Assembly: GCF_000321225.1 (NCBI RefSeq)
Contig: NW_004450483.1
Span: 1,523,758-1,587,757, forward strand
DNA length: 64,000 nucleotides
DNA from: Odobenus rosmarus divergens
Lineage: Eukaryota; Chordata; Mammalia; Carnivora; Odobenidae
Direction of reading: 5' to 3'
Under the pieces are notes generated by a model that did not search any database, was not told the origin of the DNA, and saw nothing but the letters and a program-made list of their open reading frames with translations. Numbering within the stretch: the first letter of the stretch is position 1; every line of letters starts with the position of its first letter. The translations under genes and the position numbers were made by a program. Positions 46,600 to 58,761 of the stretch are shown piece by piece.

Positions 46600-46601
46600 T
46601 A

Positions 46602-47277
46602 ATCAAAGAGGCAAAAGGATTGCATGTTGTGATCAATAAGGATCAGTAAGGAAAAAAACAAGACAGACAGAACAAGAACAAATGACAGCCAAGACTAGAA
46701 GGATGAGAGGGAGTTGTGGATGTGATGTGTGAGGACAGAAGCAACCCAGAGAAAGGGAGCATCATGTGCAAAGGCCCTGGGGTAGAAAGAGTTTGGTGCA
46801 GTCCAGCAACTGGGAGACAACCAAGGGAACCGGAGCATGGTGATCCACGTTCGAAAAAGGCTTCAGGGATTGCGGTTGGACTTCTGTCCTGCCTCGAACC
46901 CTTTCCTTCCCCTATGATAGCTCATGGGTAATTAGTCACATGAAGCCCCTCCCCTGCCTTCCCCTTCACTTTTGGTTGGCCACCAAAGCCTACTCATTCT
47001 ACTTCAAAACCTCTCCCAAGTCTCTGCTCTCTTCCCGCCCCCTATACCTTAGTGTGGGCCCTCAGCATCACTCACCTGAACAAGGCTATAGGCCCAGATA
47101 GCTCTCTTCGTCACCAGCCCAGCCTCTTGCTTGGAGGCCCCTAGGTGCCCAGTCAGCTTCCTAAAACACGTCTAGCGTCCCCTCTCCACCACTGAAAACA
47201 CATGTCCAAGTTGGCAGTTGTTGAAGCTGGCTGACGGACCCATGCACACTCTTCTACATGTTTAAAATTACAAAACA
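46602..47277. other. Intergenic, degraded ancient repeat, no gene seen
   Basis: 46690-46860 (TCATGTGCAAAGGCCCTGGG) resembles the same ancient repeat class as 37095-37470. The remainder shows no exon. Confidence 0.45.
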
Positions 47278-47490
47278 GGGGTGCCTGGGTGGCTCAGTCG
47301 TTAAGCGTCTGCCTTCGGCTCAGGTCATGATCCCAGGGTCCTGGGATCGAGCCCCGCATCGGGCTCCCTGCTCAGTGGGAAGTCTGCTTCTCCCTCTGCC
47401 TCTGCCCCTCACCATGCTGTGCTCTCTCTCTCTCTCTCTCTCGCTCACTCTCTCTCTCTCAAATAAATAAAATCTTTTTAAAAATAAAAT
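47278..47490 (+). mobile_element. SINEC carnivore SINE
   Basis: It is a full-length copy with head GGGTGCCTGGGTGGCTCAGT, a CT-rich tract and AAATAAATAAAATC. A 14-bp target-site duplication, AAAATTACAAAACA / AAAATTACGAAACA (one mismatch), lies at 47264-47277 and 47491-47504. Confidence 0.97.
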
Positions 47491-47814
47491 AAAATTACGA
47501 AACAAAACAACAAAAACCCTCTTCCTACACAGGCTGTCTTGTCCTCGAAGAAAGGTGTTTTCTGGGCTTTGTACACATACTGGCTTAAGTATTCTACATT
47601 CTTAGAAGAAAACCAGCCCTGTTATCAGATTCTGCAGTCCATCCAGTCTGTATGTTTTCAGATCTCCCCCAGGCTCCACTGCTTTTAAGATACAATCTAA
47701 GGCTTGTGCAGCCAAATTGACTGCCAGGACAGCCTTGCCCCCTTGGAGTCTCATCAACACCAGCCGGCATCCAGCCACACCAAAAGTCCCGCCGTTCCCC
47801 AAACGCATCACATC

Positions 47815-47950
47815 ATGCTTTTGTTGGTCCCTCTACCTGGCAGGTCCTTTGCTCCTGATGCATTTCTACTCATTTCAAGCCCAGGTTCAATGTCAAGTGC
47901 TCAGCAAAGGCTCTCCTTCCTTTCTCCACCTGTTCCCCTGCACTTGTCTG
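47815..47950 (+). mobile_element. Probable LINE-2 3' fragment
   Basis: CTACCTGGCAGGTCCTTTGC, CATTTCAAGCCCAGGTTCAA and AGCAAAGGCTCTCCTTCC match the L2 3' region layout. Confidence 0.5.
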
Positions 47951-49142
47951 CATCGCCGCCTCCCCTCCCACCCGCCACCGTCCCGGGGCTCCCCGTGGGG
48001 GAGGGCTGGCGGCCATCGTAACGGTAGAGCAAACACAGCTCATTGCTCTGTCCCAGAGAGCACGCCAAGAGTCCCCCTCGTGGTGGCCCTGTGGGTCCTC
48101 GTACCTGCCTTAGGAGGAAGCCGCTAGAGTTCTCATTTTTGAGCAGGAGGGGCAGGCTCAGAGCGGGCAAGCATCCTGCCCGAGGTTACTCCACTTGGTG
48201 CCAAAGCTGAGTGGAGCCTAGAGAGCCACCTGCAGAGCCCTGCCCTTGTCCACCCGGCACACTGGCCCTGGGGTGGCATTCCAACCCCCCCACCCCCGTC
48301 TGTGCCCCGCCCAGGCCTGGTGCACGGGCCCCTCACGGGTCCTCTTAGCTGAACACATGCATGGCTTGCCTCTTGCCCTCTGCCCAAGAAACCAAGCTCG
48401 GCAGGGGCTGGGTAGCCGCCTACACACCTGAAGCCCAGAGGCTCCCACAACAGTGTCAGAACACCCCTGGGCCTCAGGAGACCCTCACATGGGGGAGCCC
48501 ATTACACACGGGTCCCCCAGCCCCCTCACATCCCTCGAGTGGCCCTGTGGCTGGCACCCTCGGGAATCCAAAGAAGGAAAGAGTTGTCAGGAGTTCCCAT
48601 GACGACACCAACCTGACCAACTCATTTCCAGGTAATTTAACATGAGTCCCTTACTTCACTTTGTCCTCACATAAAAATGAAAAGCAAGACCCAAAAACCA
48701 TGACAGAGGTCTGTGTTCAGACTTGTGCCTGATGTAACATTAACCACACCCACTACTCTAATATACCTGTTTGTAAAATGTTTTTCAAAGGCGCTCATGT
48801 AAAAAAAGAAGTATTAAGGTATAATTTCTCCTCCGTGCGGCCGCCGAATGTTCCAGAGGCTAGAGCTGAGGGCAATGACCAGGCGGGAGGCTTCTCCCCA
48901 ACAAGCACCAGCTTGTCCCCACAGCTGTGGCTCCCTGCCTTAACAGAAATGGTGGTTGTCAATGGAGTGGCACCAACTTAGCTCCAGGGGACACCAAACT
49001 TAGAGGGTTTTTTAAGTCAGTAATTAACAAGGTGTAGATGACCTTGGGTACTTGGTCATAGCAAGTGAATTTCTCTCTCCTGCTGCCTGTATGGAGCCTC
49101 TTCCCCCTGAAACAAGGGGCTTCTAAAGCTTCTGTGCTTTCA
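47951..49142. other. Intergenic, no gene seen
   Basis: It has no recognisable exon. The AT-richer non-repetitive part 48620-48830 is a weak candidate for conserved non-coding sequence. Confidence 0.4.
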
Positions 49143-49365
49143 GAGGCACCTGGGTGGCTCAGTCGTTAAGCATCTGCCTTTGGTTCAGGTCATGGTCTCA
49201 GGGTCCTGGGATCAAGCCCCGTGTCTGGCTCCACATTCAGCATAGAGTCTGCTTGTCCGTCTCCCTCTACCCCCTCCCCTGTTCTCTTTCTCTCATTCTC
49301 TCTCTCAAATAAATGAATAAACAAAATCTTAAAAGAGAAAGAAAGAAACAAAGAAAGAAAGGAAA
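49143..49365 (+). mobile_element. SINEC carnivore SINE
   Basis: It begins GAGGCACCTGGGTGGCTCAG and has an A/G-rich GAAA tail. An 18-bp target-site duplication, AAAGCTTCTGTGCTTTCA / AAAGCTTCAGTGCTTTCA (one mismatch), lies at 49125-49142 and 49366-49383. Confidence 0.97.
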
Positions 49366-49383
49366 AAAGCTTCAGTGCTTTCA

Positions 49384-50929
49384 TTTCGGCAAAGCTTCCT
49401 CTCCTTGCCCTTGTCCCTGGCCATCAGGATGCTCGGGCTCGGGCGTCTATAACTTGCAACGGGTCCTGAGTTTGGGTCCACAAGGAAGCATGTCTTCATA
49501 ACCCAGGGTCTCTAAGATGTTGAGTTTAGCTGTGAAAGACATTTGGTCTGTGTGAAGAAAAGATGAAAGCCCAGCGAAGAGCAGACATTTCACCTGAGCA
49601 ATGGGCCCTCCACTTTCTGTCATCCATGGGTTTGGGTTTTTTTTTTTTTTTCTTCAAGAGTTTTTCATAGAAATCCAAAGCTGGGAGTAACAAGGGGTGT
49701 TCCTGGCAGACAGGGCTGTGTCCTCTCCGCCCAGTAACACAGGGATTAATATCAATTATATCGTCAAGCCTCACCCACCCTCGGAAAGATGGGGAGGAGT
49801 AGGGCAGCCCAGGCATTCGGCGCAAGGGGCCTGCCCGAGTTGGCACGGCCTGCCCATGGGCTCCTCCCCGGCCTCAGTTTGCTCATCTGCATGCTGAGGG
49901 TCGAACTAGCCCTTCCGCCTGTACAAGACTGTTGAGAGGCCTGGATGGTGAGGCATGCCACACAGCCCACCAGCATGAGTGGCAATAATCTGCTGAAGAA
50001 TCTGGGCTTCGGTGGTGTGGTTGCCCAGCAGCAGAGGGCCATGGCCAGAGTGCCTGCCACTCCAGGGGTTATCACTCTACAGACCAGACCGGCCTTGACA
50101 GCTGGTCGGTGGAAGGCCCTCGGATAGGGATAGGACTTTCTGCAGAAGCTGGCTCTCTTCCTCGGGAGGCACCTGGATGATTTCTTACATTTGTTATATT
50201 ATCTTTTCAATGGACCTGGCTCCAGAGCGTAAAGCCTTCATTAAGCACTGGAAATGCATTAGAAATGAATGACCCACTGACCTCCCCCCAAACTGGGGGC
50301 AGAGGGACGAGGGGGCCAGCACTGGCCTGCTAGTGTCACTTGAGGGCTCACCCTTCAGACCAGGCTAGCTGGGGCAAATTCGGTTTAGTTGCAGAAGATC
50401 TAAAAGCTGCGTGGGATTTTCCCCTTTCACGTCCCTGGTCTGGACCGCTCTGGGCGGCCACCCTTGCTCAGGCACCAGCACCCCACCACGGCCCCTGGCG
50501 GTGTCCCTGGCCCCAACAGCGTTCCTGGAGATGTTCCTCCTGCCCATCAAGGCCCCCACAGGCCTCCCCCTCTGCAGCAGATGAAATGAGTTTCCAGTGG
50601 CCTAATTTTCTCCCAGGGAGTAAAACAAGTGTTGGAGGAAGAGTTTGCTGTTTGTAAGAAAGCTTAAAAATGAGGCATGACAAAAATGGCTTTAGTGCCT
50701 TGAGATTCTTCATCAGATCAGCAAGGCCCTGGAGTAGAAACTGCAGCTGACCTGAGGACTGATAGAGTCATGGTGGCTTTCTGCATTCCGGGTGTCCACA
50801 GGCCCTGGACGCACAGACACACGCCCAGGCTGACTCCCCCCGCCCCACAGCGGTCCCCAGGAGCGCTCCTAAGGAGCAGGGGGGGCAGGGAGGTCACTGG
50901 ACCCCTGCTGCGTGCCCCAGGGGTTTCAT
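49384..50929. other. Intergenic, no gene seen
   Basis: It has a T-run at 49635-49653. The segment 50160-50290 is non-repetitive and AT-rich, a weak candidate for conserved non-coding DNA. The frame at 49945-50127 shows no domain. Confidence 0.4.
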
Positions 50930-51120
50930 GTACCTCCCGTATTTAATCTTTACAGCAACCCTGTTAAAGTAGGTGTTATCACCATTTTACACGCAAAAAC
51001 TGAGCCTCACAAAGATTAAGTAACTGCCAAAATCAACAGCAACTAGGTGGCAGGGCCAGGACAGGAATCCAGGTCTGCCCAAGCCCACGGCCCACGCTCT
51101 TCCCACTCTGGACGCTGCGT
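50930..51120 (-). repeat. MIR SINE, near full length
   Basis: An antisense MIR shows ATTTAATCTTTACAGCAACC, GTTATCACCATTTTACACGC, TAAGTAACTGCCAAAATCAA and CTAGGTGGCAGGGCCAGGAC. Confidence 0.8.
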
Positions 51121-54100
51121 CGGGGAGCGCCACATGCAGGCACGGCTCCCCACCCCAGCCAGCTGGCTCCGACTGCCAGGATCCAGGAATGAGAGATGGG
51201 GTGGACGGGTAAACGTAGGAGGGTGCATTTGGAACCATCATGACGTAGACCCGTCATCTGTGGCAACCCCCAAAAATGACAGGCTGGGGAGACAGGGGTA
51301 CAGTGAGGACAGCCGGAGGTGAGGGAGAGGCGGGGGTAGCTATGGGGGGTGCAAGGCGGTAGCATCCGGCCGGTGTGTTCCGTGGGAGGTTCTGAGAAAA
51401 GGCCACTATTGGGGCAGAGGGGTGCGGCGTCCTGAAGGAGGGTCGGGACCGGGGTGTCATCATGCGGGAAGCTGGCAGCTGAAGCTGAGGGAGTCAAGAA
51501 TACAGATTACAAAAGGCAAGATCACGGGGAAGGAGACGAGGCACAGTTCAGAACCCTGGCAATACCTTTCCCTTGCCTCCCTGCGTGGACACCAGGCAGG
51601 GGTGGAGAGGGATGAGCTGTCAGAGAACCAGCAAAGCACGGTGGCGCAGGCCAGCTGGCTCGGGAGGGAGGGCCTGGCTAAAGGCAGCACGGAGAGGACA
51701 GTGGAGACACCACAAATGTAGCCACCACGGGGGCCTCGGAGACGGTCACGAGCCAGAGGCCGTGGGGGCAGAAGCCAGACTGCACAGCTGAGCAGAGGGA
51801 GGAGGGGGACTGAAAGCAGGAGGCCAAGGGGAGAGGACTTCTCACAGACTCTGACAGTGACGAGAAATAGGTGCGCGAGGAGCAAGATGGGGGTGGTGGT
51901 TAAAGGTAGGGACAATGTGAACAAAGTCTCGGACAAGAAGGAATGGAGCGCGTGAGAGAGAAAGACTGGAGCACACAAGGAGGAGAAAGTACTCACGGGG
52001 CAAAGCAGAAGAGGGACTCTGGGTGGGGTGGGGGGGGTCAGAACGGAGGGCGCTCGGAGGGACCAGGCTAGATTTCAAAGCAAAAAGGCACTTTATCCTC
52101 TAAGATGGGAGAGGAGGCACGGAAGGGAGCTGGGGCTGCAGGAATGCCAAGGGGAAGGGGCTGACACTCAGCCAGACGCCACGCAACCATCTGGAAAGCA
52201 AGAAACAGGGGTGCCGGCCGAGAGCCAGGGAAAGCGGATTTCTCACTCACACGAAGCCCCATGCCCCAGGCCCTCCGCACAGTCATTCAGAAGCCCAGAC
52301 GGGTGCCCCCTGGCGTGTGCCCCATCCTGCGGAGAGGAGCCAGCACGTGGGGCGCTGTGTGGGAAACTTCCCCGGCGGGCCTGGAAGCGGCCCACACCAC
52401 TTCCGCCTACAGTGCGCCAGTCAGGCCTAATCGCCCAGTCACACCCAACAGGAACCTAGCCAAAGTCGTCTATCTGGGTGCCTGGGACGGGAAGGAAACA
52501 GGTTTTGATGGAAACATGGCTGTGTCTGCCATCGGGTGAGAAAGAGAACATTCCAGTGGTCTGGGTTCCTGAGTGGGAGCCGTAGGTGATGGGAAATGAA
52601 CTGGCCCTCACCCTTGGGCAAAACTCTGAAGATACCCAGTGTATCATCCTCCCTGGCCCATCCCACATTTCCAACACATGGACACAGAGCCTTTTCTATA
52701 CCTCTCTGCCGTAAGACGGCCTCCTGGCTCTTGCTGGTTGTTGACCGCCAGGCCCCCAAAGGTGTGGTATCTGCAGCAAGACGTCTCTCAAGTGATTCCG
52801 AGGAATGAAGCCTTCACAATGGCACCTCAGAGAGTCCCTTTGGGCCCAGAGTTCCACAGCTGGGCATCACCCCCACCCTCGCCCCCTCGGACTGTCCCGT
52901 TCCAGCCAACACAGCCAGGAAGGAGACAGGAGTCAAGAAGGCCTTCCAAAGATCAGTATCACTCAGGGAAATCTCAGTGTTTTCCCTTTGATTCTTATAC
53001 TAGGAATTGGCTTTCTCCACAGGCACCTTAAGTCCCCCCCCCCCCACCACCCCATACCTTCTCTCCAACACAGCCAAAGATATTGTCCTCCATTTAGAAA
53101 GAAAACCACCACCTTCCCAGGCCTGCTCTGGGAAGCCTGCGAGGCTCCTACCCCACTCTGGGAAACCAGAGGTGCTTACTTGCCCACAGGGGCAGCCGTG
53201 TGAGAGCTGTTAATAACCTGTTCCTTTAATCTACCAGCTTTGTCAGACACAGCTGTTGAAACGCATCAGCACGAAAGAAAGCAAAAGAAACACTGGACTG
53301 ATAGAGCTAAACGGCCTAGGAGAGATGGATTCACGGACACGTGTTGAACGGATCTTGCAAAATCTGTAGCTATGGGAAGGGAGGAAGAAAACGATCAACG
53401 CCCAAAGGCATCTGGAAATGAATGGGAGACTGTGTCTGGGTGTTGCTCAACGGCGAGCTGCCTTCCCAGGGGCCTTGCCAGGCTCTGCTGAAGGCTCATT
53501 TCATCCCCGCTGGAAGGAACACAGGGAGCTGGTTCAAGGTTGCAGCGTCCTTTGAGCAGCAAAGAGCCAGCGATGCCAGGGCATGAGAAGGGCATCTCTC
53601 CCATGCAAGAGGTGAGCCGACAAGCGTCTACCTGCACAAGGTGTGTTTACAGGAGCAGAGCGAGGTGTCTATTTGCCTCCAACACATGTGGTCAGAGAAC
53701 AGAAGCGCATTCATTCCCGATTTGCCCCAAAGCCTAACCCTTCCCCCTGGACGGCACTGACCTCCGTGGGTCTGTCAGAAGCGGGCCAACGACGTGGAAC
53801 CCGGAAGCCTCTTCTTCACTGTGGTTGACACAAACGGCGGGAGGTGGTTCTGGTCCTGCCGACCTGGCCACGGCTGGTGACGGTCACTCAGCCCCCAGCG
53901 GGAGCTGGACACCACGCCAGGCCAAGCTCCTGTCCCCCAGGCAGCCACATGCTGGAGGAGGCAGGGCCAGCTGGCTGTGCGGTCACTGTGTCTGTAACTC
54001 GAGGAGACTTACTTGTCTGTGGTTCGGTGTCCTTGTCTATTCCTTGGAATCGGTGACTAGGGGCCCAGCGAGATGACAGTGCATGCGAAGTGCTTCAAGT

Positions 54101-55149
54101 GTCAGGGCTCCCGGGCGTCCCCATGGTGGCTTTGGAGACCCAAACCAAGTCCCAGGCATTGCTCTTATCTGTCTGAACCCCGCTCCGCCCCTCCTGCCAA
54201 CTCTAACCCACCCGCACGCCCCGTTATGCCCTGTCACCAGCATGCAGACATGAGGGGACGATTCTCCAGCCTCAAGGGGCCCAAAGGGAGCAGCCCTGAG
54301 AGGGCGGGGAGCCTCCCCACAGGGCTGGGCTGGGGCGGGAGGGGCCGTGCAGCCAGGGGTCACACTTGAATTGGCTCCTGCCACTTGGGGAAACCAGTGC
54401 TCCCCCCTCCCCCGTCCGTGTGCCCTGCCTACCTGCTGACACCCCATCTCTGCACTTCCACGAGAAATAAAACCCAATCAGCCCTTGTTTGGCCAGTCCA
54501 CACACCCCTCTCATTATATGTGAAAACAAAGTGTGCCATCTTTGCACTGAATTCTCAGCCTACTTTTAAGCATAATGAGAACAAGCTCCTCCAAGGGCGG
54601 AGTGGAGGGCAGGTGCCAAGACTGGGGCTTGGCGTCGAGCCCGCCCCTCTCTCAGGCCAGGGACATGGGCTGAAAGGCGGGGAGACAGCAGAGGAGAGAC
54701 AATGGACCCAGGACCCAGATGCCATGGCTGCAGAGCCTCTGCCATCCAACCACCCCATCAGGACCCCATGGTCCCCGCACCTGCAGCAAACCTGCTGAGC
54801 CTGCAGCCTCCCCACACCACCCACCCCAGGCGGGACCAGTCTCCCATTCCCTTGCCCTGGTGAGGGAACCATCCACCCAGTCCGCCACGTAGAAGCCTCC
54901 AGACACCCTGTTCTCCTTCCTCACCTCACGTCAGTCCCCCTCCAAGCCCCTCCAAGCCCCCATGAGACCCTCCTCCCCCACCTCCAGCCACAATCCCCTA
55001 AACTGACAGCAGCTCCCCCCACCCCTCCCGACAGGCCCCGCTCCCCAACCTTAGCGGTTAGGCCGCCCCTCCCTCACCTCTTCCATTTTGTCCACTTTCT
55101 GCAGAATGTTCCTGAGGAGGCGTGGGGCAGAGGGGGCCAGGCCCAACTC
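51121..55149. other. Intergenic, no gene seen
   Basis: It is GC-moderate. Many short overlapping frames occur on both strands, with none flanked by convincing splice sites or matching a known family. A CTCF-like but weaker motif lies at 52302-52316 (minus). A C-run lies at 53034-53045. Confidence 0.45.
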
Positions 55150-55265
55150 CACCATGTGACAGCTTCGTGAACTCAAGCAAATTGTCCCACCTCTCAGGGC
55201 CTCAGTTGACCCATGTCTGGAATGGTGACGGTACAGCCAGTGTCGTGAGGATCGAAGGGCGCGCA
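55150..55265 (+). repeat. MIR SINE fragment
   Basis: It shows GTGAACTCAAGCAAATTGTC, then CCACCTCTCAGGGCCTCAGT and TGTCGTGAGGATCGAAGG. Confidence 0.65.
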
Positions 55266-57947
55266 GGGCCTCCAGCACTGGAAAGTTCCCATCGCTCTCC
55301 CCTCACATCCCCGCGCTCACTCAGGTTCCCTTCCGTTAAGTCACACAGGCGAGCCAGGCAGGGACTCCGGTGGAGAATGAACTTGAGCTAACTAATGGTC
55401 GCCTTACGCCTTACGCAGGGATACGGCCACGGTGGGGCATTTGGGGTCTGGTCCCCCCTGGGGCAAAGAGAAGGGGCGTTGGGGTGAAGTATACGGCAGG
55501 CGAGGAGGAGCACGTTTCTGGCTGAAGGCTGGCTCCGCGGAGCGCAGCGCCCACACACCCACAGAAGGGCACCTGCTCATGCAGCGGACCACAGCGAGGC
55601 AGGGCGCTGAAGGGTCTGTTGGGCCGAGCCACAGAGCTAGCCCACTCTCCCCGCCAGGGACTCCAAGAATGATGCCACGTGGGTGACGCCCGGGACACAG
55701 ACCGTGCACCTACCTCCTGCTGCTGGAGAAGGGGCCGCGGACTCTGCCCAGCCCTGGGCTGGGGGGCTGTGCAGACATGGGTGCTCGTCCATCTTTGAAG
55801 ATCACCAACTGGAGGCGTGGCCTGACTGGGCCTGCGCTTGAGGGATCGCAGCCTTTGCATCAGTGCAAAGGCCAGGGCAGTGACCAGGGGTGAAGCCATG
55901 TAAGCCAGGGCCAGGGAGCCGTGGAGGCCACCCGACAAGGACACACTTGAGAGATGACAAGGAAGCCCAGGGTCACTCGGGACTGGTCAGCAGGGCCAGG
56001 GCAGGGGAAGAGTGAGGATGTCCTCGCCGTCCATCCTGCAGGGACAGCCCTGATCCCACGGCTCTCAGGCCAGAGTCTGCTCTAAGCTAGCAGGAGAGAG
56101 GGGATGGGGGAGACAGACAGACAGACAGGGAGCAAGGGCCCATTCCAGAAGCCGGGCTGGAGGACCGGAAGGAAAAGATTATGGTTCAAAGGAAATGACT
56201 TCACGATGGAGAAACCAGCTGTGTTACGACATGTGCCTTTGCGGGGGGTCTGGGGACAGACAGTGGATGCCAACGACAAGGGGTACCAAGAAGTGAGAAT
56301 TACCATGAAGCATGAGGAGCGAAGAGCGTTCAAGACGGAGCTGGAAAAGGCTTGAGGATAAGGAAAGGCGCAGACTCGGGTCAGCTGTTTAAGGACAGAA
56401 AAAGTTAGGAAAACACTGCCCTGGGTTATTGCCTCCTACACAACCGAGGTATTCTCCAAGGTTAGTGAGGGCTGGCCCGAAGCCCCAGGATCCTTCATTA
56501 GGTTAGCTACACCAGCTTGCTCTGTTTTATTACCTTTACGTTGCCTCAGAAGAGCTCGCTCCATCTGGTCGTGGCTGTTAAAAATGTGCTTGGCTTTCTT
56601 CTTAAAAATAAAACCCCAATCAAGGGATGAAAGAAAGTGCTTTGGAGCCCGTCCAGGGAACCACTGCGTACAGGTGGGGAAAGAAGAGGGCCGGGGATGA
56701 TTGAGGGGAGGAGGGCCGGGCGGGGGGCGGGAAGACCAAAGGCTGGGGCAGGCAATCCGGCTGACATAAGCACCTCTATTAACGAACGGGGGAAGCCAAA
56801 GGATGTCTTTCAATGCTCAGACCCAGCGAGGATCTGTAATTTAGGGCGCACAGAAGGAGTGGTCGGGGAGCAAGGGAGAAGAGGTGTGAAAGTCTATGGC
56901 AAGAAGCACACAGCTACTTTTAGCTAGGTAACAAGACTGCTATTAAAAGTCTGCTTTGAAATTTAAAACAGCATATGGTCACAGCGTCGCTGTGTGCAAG
57001 CGGGTTTCCTCTGCCCGCTAGCTGCTGAGCTACCCAAGGCCAGGCTGGGCGGCAGGGCCTGGAAGGTGGGCCCACTGCCCAGCCGTCATGGTCAGGGGCG
57101 GCCACGCGCACCCTCAAGAAGGCATGCCCACGTGGCTCTACTATGGTACAAGGACAAAAAGCACTGATTGCAAGATGGTTTCCCGTGACCTCCCACCCAC
57201 CGAGCAGAAGGTACGAAAACAACTGTGGGGCCTAGCTCATAGGTCATGGTCAAGTGCCTGCACGCAGGGGTAATGTGTCCGCCGCCCCAGACCTCTGAGA
57301 TCAGCTTGTTTGGGCTAGAAGTAGCCGTCCTTGAAGGAAAGGCCATCCTATGTGAGCACGGCTACCAGGGCACGCCGCAGCAGCTTCCGAAGCAGGGCTG
57401 GGGTGTTTCTTAAACTCAAGGTCTGGGTGCCCTCTGGGACAGGCGGGAGGGCACACATTCCTGCCCATCGGGACCCTTACAGCACTCCTGCCATTTCCAC
57501 GAGGAGGAGGAAGACTCCGCTGAGGGGTGAGGGCTTCCCTTTCCGTTCCAAATCCTTTCTCAGTCAACAAAACTCAGTGTGGGAAGAGTATTGCTATAAA
57601 TTACAATACAAATTGATTAATGCCATAAAAATGTGACTGAAACCACTGGCCCTTGCAAACAGTGGGGCTTATGTTGTCTGCTCAGCTCTCTGAAGGAACA
57701 TTGCTCTTAAGAGTTTGTGTATTGTTCACCCTTTTTCTTGGCACACACACAAAATCCAAAGCCTATAATAATGCAGGTCATTAAACCAAACAACTGCATT
57801 TGGACCTTTTTCAAGGGAGTGATTCAGGCAAGCGCTCTCCTCACGGAATCAGTTTACATTCGGGGTGTTATCAGATGCTACCCTCCACGGAAAAGCGAGC
57901 GAAGAGTAGCCCCGGGTGTTTTCTTGGTAAAATGGACTTTTCCGTGG
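55266..57947. other. Intergenic, no gene seen
   Basis: No exon is recognised. 57570-57860 is AT-rich and non-repetitive and adjoins the CTCF-like motif at 57948. (ACAG)n at 56112-56128 is a short simple repeat. Confidence 0.4.
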
Positions 57948-57963
57948 CCACTAGGCGGCGCTA
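57948..57963 (+). promoter_or_regulatory. CTCF-like motif
   Basis: CCACTAGGCGGCGCTA differs from the strong CTCF consensus CCACTAGGGGGCGCTA at one position. It lies in non-repetitive sequence about 32 kb upstream of INHBB. Occupancy cannot be judged from sequence. Confidence 0.55.
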
Positions 57964-58572
57964 ACTGCTTACCAAAGCGGGCGGCTTGGGCCTTGGCGCG
58001 GCTCAGGACGCAGGGAAGGGTCCGTCTTCTGTGCACAAAAATACACATGGGAGGGAGAGGGCCATCCTATGAGAAGCAGCCGAAAGTTTTATTCTGGAGA
58101 AAGCCCCCCCCCCCCGCCCCCGATGTGGTCGGAAAGGACTCCATCCCTCACTGTATTTGAGGAACCAAAGAGGGGATGTAAAGGAGCCCCTTCAGACCTG
58201 CCCCTGCAGGCTGGTCCCTGCGCTCTGAGAGTCTCAGGACGCGTCCCAGCCCTGGCTCTGCCACTAACGTGCTGTCTGGCTCCCGCCGGGGTCACTATGG
58301 CCATGATCCCAAGTACCAAGAGACGCTGCTGACGATGGCCTGGCCCGCGAGTAGGGCTGCTGGAAGGGTCCAACAACCCAACGATTGTGAAAGCACCCTG
58401 AAAAGATAAAACATGCCTCCAACATATACTATTATTTTGTTACTTATTATCAGAAAACAGACTAATAAGCTGAAGAGGGGGGCATAAGGCAGTGGCTGAT
58501 GCAAGACAAGTCGTCTTGCAAACAGGTTATTTGATGCTTTTTAACATACCATCTCTTTAATCAAACTCATTT

Positions 58573-58749
58573 TTTTTTTAAATTTATTTATTTGACAGAG
58601 AGAGGGAACACAAGCAGGGGAGTGGGAGAGGGAGAAGCAGGCTTCCTGCTGAGCAGGGAGCCCAAGGCGGGGCTTGATCCCAGGACCCTGGGATCATGAC
58701 CTGAGCCGAAGGCAGATGTTTAACCGACTGAGACACCCAGGCGCCCCAG
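58573..58749 (-). mobile_element. SINEC carnivore SINE
   Basis: It is a reverse-oriented copy with a TTTATTTATTTGACAGAGAG tail side and a head ending GAGACACCCAGGCGCCCC. An imperfect duplication, TCAAACTCATTT / TCAAATTTATTT, lies at 58561-58572 and 58750-58761, suggesting an older copy. Confidence 0.94.
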
Positions 58750-58761
58750 TCAAATTTATTT

